DNA of 64,000 nucleotides, taken from Cupriavidus pinatubonensis. GTDB lineage: Bacteria > Pseudomonadota > Gammaproteobacteria > Burkholderiales > Burkholderiaceae. Made by a program: the position numbers and the translations under genes. The first letter of the stretch is position 1, and each line of letters starts with the position of its first letter. Shown here in pieces: positions 17,269-26,269 of this stretch. The notes under the pieces were generated by a model that was not told the origin of the DNA, did no database searches, and saw nothing but the letters and a program-made list of their open reading frames with translations. The DNA lies in the NCBI RefSeq assembly GCF_019602855.1, contig NZ_CP080766.1:1550001-1614000 (forward strand), given 5' to 3'.

Positions 17269-18937
17269 GGCGGGCTCCGTCAGAAGGGGTTTGCAGGAAA
17301 GGGGCGAGGACGGTGCGGATCTGATCCGGTTGCGGCGTGCGCCAGCGCGCCAGGACATAGCCGTCCGGACGAATCACGTACAACGTGCCAGGCTGTGCGC
17401 CATAGCGCTGAAAGGCCTGCCCGTCGACATCGACCAGCATCCCTTCCCGAGCCGTACTGCCAGCGGGATTTATGGCGAGCAACTGCACGCCAGCGGCATG
17501 CGCCTGCGCCATGGCGGCGATGTCTCCCGGTACGCTATCGCCAAACCACAGCAGCGTGAAGCGATGGCCGAAGCTGGCGGTCAGGTGTCCGCGGTCCACG
17601 CGGGCTTCCGGCGCGGGCATGCCCGGCGCCGCAGCGGCGCACTCGCCGCCGAAGTCGGACGGACCATTCAGCGCCGAGTCCGCATACGCGATCGGCGCCG
17701 ACTGACGCGGATTGATCAGCGAGCGTACGCCCGGTTCATCGAGCGCCAGACGCAGCGTGGCCTGCCGCATCAATTCGAAGGCGAAGTTCGGCGGCGCCAT
17801 GAACTCCGTGCTCTTGGCGCCGTGGGCGATGTTCTGCCGCGTGGCATGCACGCGCTCGGTGGAATAGCTGTCGAGCAGGCTTGCACCGGCACGGCCCTGG
17901 ATGACCCACGCGAGCTTCCACGCCAGATTGCCCGCATCATCGAGTCCGGAGTTGAGCCCGCGCACGCCGAAGATCGGCACCAGGTGCGCCGCGTCGCCCG
18001 CGAACAGCACTCGCCCGTGCCGGTACGCATCCAGCGTCAGGCACTTGGCGTTGTAAATGGAGATCCACAGCGGCTCCCACGGTTCGGTCTCGCCGATCAT
18101 GTCGAGATGGCTCTGCACGCGCGGCAGCACGTTCTCGGGCTTGACGGCCTCGATGGGGTCCTCGTCGTCGCGGATCTGGTAGTCGATGCGCCAGACGTCG
18201 TCGGGCTGGCGATGCATCAGGATGGTCGAGCCGGGGTTTGACGGCGGATCGAACCACGCCAGCCGCTCCACGTCGCGCTTTGTCTTTTGCACGATATCGA
18301 CGATCACATAGCGGCCTTCGTATTGCGTGCCTTCCATGCGCAGTCCGAGCTGCTCGCGCACGGTGCTGCGGCCGCCGTCGCAGGCGATGAGCCACTGGGC
18401 GCGGACTTCTTGTGTGCCTTCTGCGCTTTCGATGTTCACGCTGACGCTATCCGCATCTTGCCGCACGGTGATGACACGCGCGTTGAAGCGCACATCGGCA
18501 AGTGTCCCGCAGGCAAGCGCAGCCTCATGCGCGAACGCTTCCAGGTAGTACTGCTGGATATTGACCATCGGCGCGAAGCGCTCCCCGGGTTCGCTCGGCA
18601 TGCGGAAATGCAGCACTTCGGCATCGCGGTAGTAGCTGCGCCCGCCGACCCACGGCAGGCCCTTGTCGACCGTGGCCTGGTCCGCGCCAACCCAGCCGAG
18701 GATCTCCAGCGATCGGCGCGACATGCAGATGGCACGGCTGCCCGCGCAGTACCCGCCATCAGCTTCGATCACGAGCGAGGCGATGCCCTGGCGCGCGAGC
18801 AGGGCGCTCAGCGCCAGGCCGACCGGGCCACCACCGGCGATCAGCACAGGAACCTCGGACGGCCATGGCCGCGCGTCGGCGACGGGCGGCAAGGGTGGCG
18901 CAGCGGAGGCGGGGGCGGGGGCGGAACGATCTGTCAT
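17258..18937 (-). CDS. FAD-dependent aromatic monooxygenase (MhpA/PheA-like)
   Basis: This encodes 559 residues. The FAD-binding GxGxxG is PVLIAGGGPVGLALSALLAR (about residues 30-49), the DG motif is WLIACDGGRSTVREQLG, and the second FAD motif is GRVLFAGDAAHLVPIFGVRGLNSG with the GD pair. A C-terminal thioredoxin-like domain (~430-555) is typical of the phenol-hydroxylase/MhpA branch. It would hydroxylate a phenolic ring using NAD(P)H and O2. The start at 18937 has GAGG 7-10 bases upstream; an upstream ATG would put the start inside the operator. Operon: monooxygenase, DUF2783, MarR. Divergent from the OPT transporter. Natural substrate not determinable. Confidence 0.9.
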   Translation of the reverse strand: MTDRSAPAPASAAPPLPPVADARPWPSEVPVLIAGGGPVGLALSALLARQGIASLVIEADGGYCAGSRAICMSRRSLEILGWVGADQATVDKGLPWVGGRSYYRDAEVLHFRMPSEPGERFAPMVNIQQYYLEAFAHEAALACGTLADVRFNARVITVRQDADSVSVNIESAEGTQEVRAQWLIACDGGRSTVREQLGLRMEGTQYEGRYVIVDIVQKTKRDVERLAWFDPPSNPGSTILMHRQPDDVWRIDYQIRDDEDPIEAVKPENVLPRVQSHLDMIGETEPWEPLWISIYNAKCLTLDAYRHGRVLFAGDAAHLVPIFGVRGLNSGLDDAGNLAWKLAWVIQGRAGASLLDSYSTERVHATRQNIAHGAKSTEFMAPPNFAFELMRQATLRLALDEPGVRSLINPRQSAPIAYADSALNGPSDFGGECAAAAPGMPAPEARVDRGHLTASFGHRFTLLWFGDSVPGDIAAMAQAHAAGVQLLAINPAGSTAREGMLVDVDGQAFQRYGAQPGTLYVIRPDGYVLARWRTPQPDQIRTVLAPFLQTPSDGARHAS

Positions 18938-18954
18938 GGACAACCTCGGCAATG

Positions 18955-19001
18955 TAGTTGTGTGCGCAACTATATCGACATAATAGTTGCGCACGAAACT
19001 A
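18955..19001. promoter_or_regulatory. Paired MarR-type operators
   Basis: Two near-identical 18-base palindromes: 18955-18972 (TAGTTG-N6-CAACTA, perfect arms) and 18984-19001 (TAGTTG-N6-AAACTA, one mismatch). The second matches the reverse complement of the first at most positions, including the GCGCAC core. They lie between the divergent monooxygenase and OPT genes, the right place for control of both by the MarR protein at 16610-17068. Confidence 0.78.
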
Positions 19002-19075
19002 GCGTAAACCCCGGCGTTCGATACTCTCGCCTATGCTTTGCAGGAAGCACTTCTCCGGCTCATTGTGTGTCTGCC

Positions 19076-20857
19076 ATGCCATCCGTTCCGTCTGAAGCCG
19101 CACCTCGCCTGCACTGGCTGCCCGCGCCCGGGAGCTGGCAATACCACGTGCTGCTCGGCGCGGCGGGCATGCTGGTGCTCGGCCCGCTGGGCGGGATTGC
19201 CGCGGCGTACATGAACTTCTCGCTGGGCTTCTTCGTGGGCGGGCAGGTGCTGGCCGGCATACTCGGCTCGGTGGTGACCTGCGGCTACGGCGCGTCCGGC
19301 CGGCATGGCGCGAACTACATCCAGACCGCGGCCGCCTCGGTGGCCGGCATGGGCGGCATGGCGGTGGTGATCCAGGCGATGAGCTGGCTCGGGCTCGCGC
19401 AGCCGCCGCTTTGGCAACTCATGGGGTACATGCTGTGCATCGGCATGTATGGCGTCGGCGTCGGCATGCTGTACACGCCCCTGCTGGTCGACCGCATGCA
19501 GCTGACGTTTCCGTCGGGCCTGGCGGTCGCTAATATCCTGCGCGCGCTGACCGATCCACCGCTGCTACGCCGCGCGGTGTCGCGGTTGGGCGGCGGCATG
19601 GCGGTGGGGCTGGCAAGTGGATTGTGGCTGTCCCGTCTCGCGCCGCTGGCCGCGCTCGATATCTCGGCATCGACCTTCGGCGCGGGGATGATCGTCAGCG
19701 CGCGCATCGGCATTGCCGCGCTGACCGGCGGGCTCGCAGGCTGGGCGATGACGCCGTACTTCGTCTCGATCGGCTGGCTGGCGCCGGGCGACCCATACCG
19801 CAAGATCACGTTCCTGATCGCGCTCGGCATGATCGTGGGCGCCGCGGTGGTGGACGTTTCGCTGCTGGCGGCGCGCGCATGGCGGCAGTGGCGCGACCGT
19901 GCAGCGCCCGCGGTCGCGCGTGTCGACGGGCCTGGCATGCGCTGGGTCGTGGCATGGGTGCTCCTGTGGGGCGCGGCGGTGGTCGCGGCGGGGGTGGCCT
20001 GGTTCGGGCAGCCTCTCGGCTATCAGTTGATGGCGGTGCTGCTGGTAGTGGTGTTTGCGCTGGTCAACGGCATTTCGGTCGGCATGGTCGACCAGAACCC
20101 GATCTCGTCGGCGTTCGTGCTGTGCGTGATCCTGATGGCGGCAGCAGGGCTGCGTGCGCCGCACGTCGGCCTGATCGCCGCGACGGTGCTGCTGGTGTCC
20201 ACCGCCGAAGCCTGCGACATGCAGCAGGACCGCTCGACGGGCTGGCGCCTCGGCAGCCGCCGCATGGTGCAGTTCGGCTATCAGGTGGCGGGGATCATCG
20301 TCGGGGCGCTGCTCGCAGTCGCCCTCGCGCGGCTGTTCATGCAGGCGTATCCGGTGCTGGCGCTGGACCAGACCACGCTCACGGCCGACCAGCAGCCGGC
20401 GCGCTGGACGTCGGCGATGACCTACAAGATCGTCGGCGTGCTGCGCGGACTGGCCGAGGCGCGCGGCTACCAGCATCTTGCCGTCATCATTGGCGTGGCG
20501 ATCGGGCTGGTGACAGAAGTGCTGCGCAAGGCGCTGCGCGCGCACGAGGGGTTCCAGCGGTTCGTCCAATCCGGACGATCTGGCAGGACGGTCGATTTCG
20601 CGTTGGACGCCGTCTTGCTGCCTTCGCCGTATGCGTCGTCGTTCGGTGGCTTCGTCAATCTGCCCGCCGCGGCATGGATGGCGGCCGGCGGCATCGTGGC
20701 CGGCCTGACCGAGGGATTCGGCGCGCGTCGCCCAAGCCGTTCCCTGCCAGAGGACATGAGCACCCCATCGCTGATTGGCGGCGGCATGATCGCCGGCGAC
20801 GCGCTGGCCGCGCTGGCTATCGGCATGGCAGGACTGTTGGCCGTCACACGCGGCTGA
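19076..20857 (+). CDS. OPT family transporter
   Basis: This encodes 593 residues with about 14-16 hydrophobic segments. Family features include the N-terminal NFSLGFFVGGQVLAGILGS, YTPLLVDRMQLTFPSGLAVANILRAL, the central ISVGMVDQNPISSAF and the C-terminal ASSFGGFVNLPAAAWMAAGGIV. OPT proteins move oligopeptides or metal chelates with protons; bacterial members are poorly characterised. The ATG at 19076 is the first good methionine; a GTG three codons earlier is possible and no clear Shine-Dalgarno sequence is seen. Divergent from the monooxygenase and sharing the MarR-type operators, it probably imports the monooxygenase substrate or a conjugate of it. Confidence 0.82.
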   Translation: MPSVPSEAAPRLHWLPAPGSWQYHVLLGAAGMLVLGPLGGIAAAYMNFSLGFFVGGQVLAGILGSVVTCGYGASGRHGANYIQTAAASVAGMGGMAVVIQAMSWLGLAQPPLWQLMGYMLCIGMYGVGVGMLYTPLLVDRMQLTFPSGLAVANILRALTDPPLLRRAVSRLGGGMAVGLASGLWLSRLAPLAALDISASTFGAGMIVSARIGIAALTGGLAGWAMTPYFVSIGWLAPGDPYRKITFLIALGMIVGAAVVDVSLLAARAWRQWRDRAAPAVARVDGPGMRWVVAWVLLWGAAVVAAGVAWFGQPLGYQLMAVLLVVVFALVNGISVGMVDQNPISSAFVLCVILMAAAGLRAPHVGLIAATVLLVSTAEACDMQQDRSTGWRLGSRRMVQFGYQVAGIIVGALLAVALARLFMQAYPVLALDQTTLTADQQPARWTSAMTYKIVGVLRGLAEARGYQHLAVIIGVAIGLVTEVLRKALRAHEGFQRFVQSGRSGRTVDFALDAVLLPSPYASSFGGFVNLPAAAWMAAGGIVAGLTEGFGARRPSRSLPEDMSTPSLIGGGMIAGDALAALAIGMAGLLAVTRG

Positions 20858-20966
20858 CTGTCAAATTTTATTGACGCTTCTGTCCAATGTGGGATGGATT
20901 GTCAAATCAGATGGCGCGCGTACCATTGCGCCAAGACTGTCGAACTGGCTTGACTGGAGAAACGCC

Positions 20967-22124
20967 ATGGCCCTTGACCAAGAATCCTTTGCCCTGCTGC
21001 GCGCGTCGGTGCAGCGTTTCATCGACGAACGCCTGAAGCCGGCCGAAGACACGCTCGAAGAGCTTGACGACGTGCCGGCCGACATCGTCGCCGACATGAA
21101 GGAAATGGGCCTGTTCGGCATCTCCATCCCCGAAAACTACGGCGGTATCGGCCTGTCGATGTCGCAGGAATGCGACGTGGTGTACGACCTCGGCCACACC
21201 GCATTCGCGTTCCGTTCGGTGTTCGGCACCAACGTCGGCATCGGTTCGCAGGGCATCCTGATGGATGGCACTGAAGAGCAGAAGCAGGCCTACCTGCCGA
21301 AGATCGCCAGTGGCGAGCTGATCATCTCGTTCGCGCTGACCGAGCCGAACGCCGGTTCCGACGCGGCTTCGCTGCAGACGAAGGCCGAACTCGATGGTGA
21401 CCACTACGTCATCAACGGTACCAAGCGCTTCATCACCAATGCGCCGCGCGCGGGAGCCTTCACGCTGATGGCGCGCACGGGCGGGCCCGGTGCGTCGGGC
21501 ATCTCGTCGTTCATCGTGCCGGCCGATACCCCGGGCATCTCGCTGGGCAAGCCGGACAAGAAGATGGGCCAGCGCGGCACCAAGACCTGCGACGTCGTGC
21601 TGGAGAACGCGCGCGTGCCGGCCGCCAACATCATCGGCGGCGTACCGGGCGTGGGTTTCAAGACCGCCATGAAAGTGCTCGACCGCGGCCGCCTGCACCT
21701 GTCGGCGCTGGCCTGCGGCATGGCGCATCGCCTGATTACCGATGCCGTGGCCTATGCCAAGGAGCGCAAACAGTTCGGCAAGCCGATCGGCGACTTCCAG
21801 CTGATTCAGGGCATGCTGGCCGACAGCCAGGCCGAGTTGTACGCGGGTCTGTCGATGATGCGCGACTGCGCGCAGCGCTATGACGCCAAGCCGGCCGGCA
21901 AGAGCGACCCTGAAGTCAGCATGCTGGCCTCGTGCACCAAGATGTTCTGTACCGAAATGGTGGGCCGCATTGCGGACCGCGCGGTGCAGATTCACGGCGG
22001 CGCCGGCTATATCGCCGAATACAAGGCAGAACGCTTCTACCGCGATGTGCGTCTGCTGCGCCTGTATGAAGGCACCACGCAGATCCAGCAGGTCATCATC
22101 GCCAAGCATCTGCTGCGCGACTGA
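20967..22124 (+). CDS. Acyl-CoA dehydrogenase
   Basis: This encodes 385 residues with the three-part ACAD fold: helical N-domain, beta domain with FALTEPNAGSDAAS (about residue 126), and helical C-domain with RKQFGKPIGDFQLIQ and VQIHGGAGYIAEYKAERFYRD. The C-terminal LYEGTTQIQQ carries the usual catalytic Glu. The enzyme oxidises an acyl-CoA to the 2-enoyl-CoA and passes electrons to ETF. TGGAGA lies 8 bases before the ATG at 20967; upstream in-frame codons from 20871 are not used. The next gene overlaps its stop by one base. Acyl chain preference unknown. Confidence 0.93.
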   Translation: MALDQESFALLRASVQRFIDERLKPAEDTLEELDDVPADIVADMKEMGLFGISIPENYGGIGLSMSQECDVVYDLGHTAFAFRSVFGTNVGIGSQGILMDGTEEQKQAYLPKIASGELIISFALTEPNAGSDAASLQTKAELDGDHYVINGTKRFITNAPRAGAFTLMARTGGPGASGISSFIVPADTPGISLGKPDKKMGQRGTKTCDVVLENARVPAANIIGGVPGVGFKTAMKVLDRGRLHLSALACGMAHRLITDAVAYAKERKQFGKPIGDFQLIQGMLADSQAELYAGLSMMRDCAQRYDAKPAGKSDPEVSMLASCTKMFCTEMVGRIADRAVQIHGGAGYIAEYKAERFYRDVRLLRLYEGTTQIQQVIIAKHLLRD

Positions 22125-22672
22125 TGGCGGCCGCGGCAGCAGGGCGCGATAAGGGCAGTCTTCCGGAGAGCCGCGGCGTGCACCGCCTGCGTGCCGTGGT
22201 GGCTACCTACCGGCCGGAGTTCCCGGCCTACACGCTGGCCGTGTCGCCGGCCGAGTTGCTGGCGCTCAGCGCCATGCCAGGGGAGCTGGCGGCAGCGCGT
22301 GATCCGCGCGCGCATGCTCACCTGGAACGCCTGCGTGAAGACGTACATGGCAGTGGCATCGCGTTGCCCGGTGCGATCGTGGTGGCCGTGAGTGGCGGGC
22401 ACATGCATTGCGAATGCGACCACCTGTATGCGCTGGAAATGCGCCCGCAGGCCGGGGACCGGCTGATTGTGATCGATGGCTATGATCGCCTGCTGGCGCT
22501 CGCCCACAGCGAACGTCGCCACTGCCAGACGCTGGTGTCGGCGGTGTTGTGGCACACCGCCATGAAACCGGTGCCCGCCGCGTGTGGGGGGACCGCCCAA
22601 GAGGCGACCGCCAGCGCGATGGCGCAATCGGCGGCCGCGCGCTGGGCCAATGCCGCGCGCGTCTGGCACTGA
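22124..22672 (+). CDS. Unknown protein coupled to an acyl-CoA dehydrogenase
   Basis: This encodes 182 residues, starting at the ATG that overlaps the dehydrogenase stop (TGATG). No domain is recognised with confidence. Seen are ALPGAIVVAVSGG (~residues 80-92), GDRLIVIDGYDRLLALAHSE (~112-131), and Cys and His residues clustered at HMHCECDH. The pairing of a PGAIVV-type strand with xVIDGxxRLxAL resembles the layout of DGQHR proteins, but Gln-His is replaced by Tyr-Asp, so this is only a hint. The C-terminus is Ala-rich. Cytoplasmic, no signal peptide. A terminator follows at 22697. Confidence 0.55.
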   Translation: MAAAAAGRDKGSLPESRGVHRLRAVVATYRPEFPAYTLAVSPAELLALSAMPGELAAARDPRAHAHLERLREDVHGSGIALPGAIVVAVSGGHMHCECDHLYALEMRPQAGDRLIVIDGYDRLLALAHSERRHCQTLVSAVLWHTAMKPVPAACGGTAQEATASAMAQSAAARWANAARVWH

Positions 22673-22696
22673 GTATCCGGAAACACGTGAACGAAG

Positions 22697-22727
22697 CATG
22701 CCGCCGATTGGCGGCATGTTTGTTTTC
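22697..22727 (+). terminator. Rho-independent terminator
   Basis: Nine-base perfect stem (22697-22705 with 22710-22718), loop GATT, followed by TTTGTTTT. It closes the acyl-CoA dehydrogenase / unknown-protein pair. Confidence 0.85.
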
Positions 22728-22765
22728 GGGGGGAATTCGATTCTGTGAGTGGCGCCCTATTCGGC

Positions 22766-23143
22766 CTACTCGGCAGGCCAGACGCTGTCCACGTCTCGCA
22801 GCAGATGCCCCGCGAGGATGTAGTCGCCAAGCCGCGTGGCCTTGGCTTCCAGGTCGAGCAGTTCATGGTCCGTCAGCGTGCCCAGATCGAACTGGCAATA
22901 CAGGTTGCGCTGCCTGAACGTGGTCTTGACCTTGGCCAGGCCTTCGATCAGCGCTTCGCGCGAGCGCACGGCGACGCTTTCCTGGCCGCGATACTGAACC
23001 TTGATCCCGCGCTTTTCCCCGAGCCTGCCGAGTTCGACGGCGTCCTGCCATCCGGTCTCGTAGTCCAGCTCCAGCGCCAGCACTCCTTCCGCAGCGAGAA
23101 GCCGGAGCGCTTCCGCCTTGCTGCCAGCCCGCACGATTGACAT
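22766..23143 (-). CDS. Unknown cytoplasmic protein, probably SOS-controlled
   Basis: This encodes 125 residues. The ATG at 23143 has AGAGG 8 bases upstream; a GTG two codons earlier is less well placed. The protein is charged, without signal peptide or membrane segment: an N-terminal helix (GSKAEALRLLAAEGVLALEL), a YRGQESVAVRSREALIEGLAKVK segment, an FRQRNLYCQFDLGTLTDHELLDLEAKA segment and a C-terminal HLLRDVDSVWPAE. No family is recognised. A well-formed LexA box sits 22 bases upstream of the start codon, so the gene is expected to be DNA-damage-inducible. It is monocistronic; the gene upstream on the same strand is an unrelated peptidase further right. Confidence 0.75.
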   Translation of the reverse strand: MSIVRAGSKAEALRLLAAEGVLALELDYETGWQDAVELGRLGEKRGIKVQYRGQESVAVRSREALIEGLAKVKTTFRQRNLYCQFDLGTLTDHELLDLEAKATRLGDYILAGHLLRDVDSVWPAE

Positions 23144-23165
23144 CCACACCTCTTGTCTCTACTTA

Positions 23166-23185
23166 TACTGTACGAATATACAGTC
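23166..23185 (-). promoter_or_regulatory. LexA (SOS) box
   Basis: TACTGTACGAATATACAGTC has the CTGT-N8-ACAG core of the proteobacterial LexA operator and matches the 20-base E. coli consensus at most positions. It lies just upstream of the unknown gene ending at 22766, overlapping its probable promoter (TTGACT and TATAAG-like elements on the minus strand). Confidence 0.8.
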
Positions 23186-23296
23186 AACACCAGGGCACGG
23201 CAAGGGGCGCGCCGTGGGATGGCGCCCGCGGAAGCCGGCGCGTTGGCTCATTCTGGGCCGCGTCCTTTTCGCTTGCATGACGCTTGCGTGACAATA

Positions 23297-26125
23297 CTAC
23301 GGACGCGCGGCGGGCGCTTCGCCGGATGCGGCCCCATCCATGGCCCCTGCCGCCGCCGACGCCGCACTGAAATCGCCAGCATAGACCTGCGACAGCCCGC
23401 TCGGGATCACGTATCTGCGGATCGCCGCGTTGACCGCGTCGGGCGTGGCTGCACGCAGGCGCGCTTCGAGGTCCTCGGTATAGGCCATGGTGCGGCCCAG
23501 ATAGAGCTGGTTGGCCAGCGCGCCCGCCAGTGCGCCGTCGCTGCTGCGGCTGACGATGCCCTGCTGCAGGATGCCGCTGACGGCTTCGGACAACTCCGCC
23601 TTGCTGACGCCTTCACGCACGAAGCGCTCGAGTTCGTCTGCGACGGCGCGCTGCACGCGTTCGAGGTTCTGCGGTGCATATTGCGCCTGCAGGCCGAAGC
23701 GGCCGGCGCGGTCGAGCGCGCCCACATTGACCCAGCTCGATGCGCCGTAGCTGAGCCCTTCCTTCTGGCGCAGCCGGTCAGCCAGGCGGCTGCGCAGCGA
23801 GCCGCCGCCGAACACGCGGTTGGCAATCAGCATCAGCGCGAAGTCGGGGGCGTCGTTGGTCAGGTCGATCGGCTCTGCGGCCAGGTAGACCGCATTGGCC
23901 TTGCCCGGCGTGGCCAGCGTGAAGTCCGCGGGCGTGATCGGCACGAAAGGCCTGTCCACGCGCGCGAAGGATTGCTGCGCGCGCCAGTCGCCAAACAGCT
24001 CGCCGGCCTGGGTGACAGCCGCATCGGCATCGAAGTCGCCGACGAGGCTCAGTTGCGCGTTTTCTGTACCGTAGAAACGTGCGTGGAAATCCCGCACCTG
24101 CGCGAGTGTGGCGGCCTGGAGTGCGGCGATGCTTTCATCAAACGTTTGCGCGTGGCGCGGGTCGCCGACCGGGTAGGGGTCGCCATGGCGGCCAAGCGCG
24201 TCGGAGGCCATCACGCCCGGCTGCCGCCGCACGCTTTCTATATCGGAGATGGTCGTGCTGCGCAGTGTTTCGAATTCCGCTTCGGGGAAGGTCGGCGCGC
24301 GCAGCACGTCACGCAACAGCGCGAGTAGCGCGGGCAGTTGCTCGCGCCGGGTCTCGAAGCTCACCGCGACGCGCTCCGAGCCGCCGGAAATCGATACCCG
24401 TGCGCGCAAGGCCTCGATGCGATCGGAAATCTGCATGCGATCCATGTTGCCGGCGCCGCGCCTGAGCATCGATGCGGCAAGACTGCCGACGGTCGTCAGG
24501 CCCTGCAGGCTTTGCACGTCGCCCATGCGCAAGATCAGCGTGCCGTTGACCACGCCGCCGCGCGTGGGCTTGGGCAGCAGCGCGAGCTTCATGCCATTGG
24601 CCAGCGTCTCGCGCCGCGTGTGCGCTTCGATATTGGCCGGGCTAGGATCAAATTCGGCGACTGCCGCCAGCGCCGGCTTGCCCTGGTAGCCACGCACGAG
24701 CTGCGCCACGTCCGGTGCCCTGGGGACCTGCGCGCGTTGCGGCTTGTCCTCGGGTACGAACAGTCCGACCGTGCGGTTCGACGCCTGGAAGTAGTTGAGC
24801 GCGACGCGCTGCACATCTTCGAGCGTCACGGTCTCGATGCGGTCGCGCGCAATCAGGAACAGGCGCCAGTCGCCCTTGGCAATGGCTTCCGACAGCGCAA
24901 TGCCAAGCGCGCCGGGATCGTTCATGTAGTGCTCGTACGCATTGCGCATGCGCACGCGCGCGCGTTCTAGCTCTTCCTGTGTCACCGGCGCATCGGCGAA
25001 GCCTTCGACCTGCGTGATAAGCGCCGCGCGCGCGGGCGACATCGCCTGGTCCTTCGCGGTTTCGGCCATGAAGAGCAAGGTGCCGGGATCCTTCATTGCA
25101 CTGAACGATGTGCCGACCGAGGTCGCCTTCTTCTGCTCCACCAGCGCCTTGTACAGCCGCCCGCCCGGCGTGTCGCCGAGGATGATCGTCAGCATCGCGA
25201 GCGCCGTGGTGTCCGGGTGCGCGCCCGGGCTGACGTGGTACTGCGCGGCTACGAGTCCACTGTCGCCGGGCCGCTTTACGACCAGTTCGCGCGCGCCTTC
25301 CTGCGGCGGCTCCACGGTGTGCTCGGGCGGCAGCACGCGCGTGGGACGTGCGATGGATCCAAAATAGCGCTCGATGCGTGCAAGCGTCCACGCCGGGTCG
25401 AACTTGCCGGCGATCACGAGCACCGCATTGTCGGGCTGGTAGTAGCGGCGGTAGAACGCACGCAGGTTGTCGATGCTGACCTGCTCCACGTCGCTGCGCG
25501 CGCCGATGGGTGCCTTGCCGTAGTTGTGCCAGCGGTAGGAAGCGGCCATCATCTGCTGGATCAGCATGCGGCCGGGGCTGTTCTCGCCCATCTCCATCTC
25601 GTTGCGTACCACCGTCATCTCGCTGTCGAGATCGGCGCGCGAGACGAAGCTGTTGACCATGCGGTCGGCCTCCATGCGCAACGCCCAGTCGAGGTTGTCG
25701 TCGCTCGCGGTGAAGGTCTCGAAGTAGTTGGTGCGGTCCTGCGCCGTGGTGCCGTTGGACGACATGCCGCGTTGCGCGAACTCCGTCGGGATGGTCTTGC
25801 CCGGCAGCGTCGGCGTGCCCTTGAACAGCAGGTGTTCGAGCAGATGCGCCATGCCGGTTTCGCCGTAGTTCTCCTGGCGGCTGCCGACCAGGTAGGTCAT
25901 GTTGACCGTGGTGGTGGGCTTGGCCGCGTCCGGCGCCAGCACGATACGTAACCCGTTGGGCAGCCGATACTCGGTGATGCCCTCGACAGAGGTGACCTGG
26001 ACCGCGCTCGCCGCCGCCTGCGCCGTGCTGGCCGGCGCGGCGGAAGCGCCGCCTGGCAGCCCAAGCCACAACAGGCCCGTCATAGCGAGCGAGCAGGTCA
26101 GCGGAAGCGGTTTGGCAGGACGCAT
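23297..26125 (-). CDS. M16 family zinc peptidase, periplasmic, two-domain
   Basis: This encodes 942 residues. A signal peptide (SLAMTGLLWLGLPGGASA) precedes two M16 units. The first has the inverted zinc motif HLLEH at residues 94-98 and the downstream Glu segment (VVRNEMEMGENSP). The second (from ~490) begins ETLANGMKLALLPKP and lacks HxxEH, as is usual for the structural partner domain. It resembles pitrilysin-like PqqL/insulinase-type exported peptidases that degrade small or unfolded polypeptides. The start at 26125 has GGAG upstream. Monocistronic; divergent from the ada-alkA gene. Confidence 0.92.
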   Translation of the reverse strand: MRPAKPLPLTCSLAMTGLLWLGLPGGASAAPASTAQAAASAVQVTSVEGITEYRLPNGLRIVLAPDAAKPTTTVNMTYLVGSRQENYGETGMAHLLEHLLFKGTPTLPGKTIPTEFAQRGMSSNGTTAQDRTNYFETFTASDDNLDWALRMEADRMVNSFVSRADLDSEMTVVRNEMEMGENSPGRMLIQQMMAASYRWHNYGKAPIGARSDVEQVSIDNLRAFYRRYYQPDNAVLVIAGKFDPAWTLARIERYFGSIARPTRVLPPEHTVEPPQEGARELVVKRPGDSGLVAAQYHVSPGAHPDTTALAMLTIILGDTPGGRLYKALVEQKKATSVGTSFSAMKDPGTLLFMAETAKDQAMSPARAALITQVEGFADAPVTQEELERARVRMRNAYEHYMNDPGALGIALSEAIAKGDWRLFLIARDRIETVTLEDVQRVALNYFQASNRTVGLFVPEDKPQRAQVPRAPDVAQLVRGYQGKPALAAVAEFDPSPANIEAHTRRETLANGMKLALLPKPTRGGVVNGTLILRMGDVQSLQGLTTVGSLAASMLRRGAGNMDRMQISDRIEALRARVSISGGSERVAVSFETRREQLPALLALLRDVLRAPTFPEAEFETLRSTTISDIESVRRQPGVMASDALGRHGDPYPVGDPRHAQTFDESIAALQAATLAQVRDFHARFYGTENAQLSLVGDFDADAAVTQAGELFGDWRAQQSFARVDRPFVPITPADFTLATPGKANAVYLAAEPIDLTNDAPDFALMLIANRVFGGGSLRSRLADRLRQKEGLSYGASSWVNVGALDRAGRFGLQAQYAPQNLERVQRAVADELERFVREGVSKAELSEAVSGILQQGIVSRSSDGALAGALANQLYLGRTMAYTEDLEARLRAATPDAVNAAIRRYVIPSGLSQVYAGDFSAASAAAGAMDGAASGEAPAARP

Positions 26126-26269
26126 GGAATCTCCGGGAAACAACATCGCAGGCTGGTGATTCTAGCCGTAGTCCATTGCCGTAACTGTGCCCCATGGCAC
26201 GGTCGAAGGCCACAGGGGAATGTCCGAATCCAGCGGGTGCCTGGGTGCCTGACGCGGTAGCATGCACGC

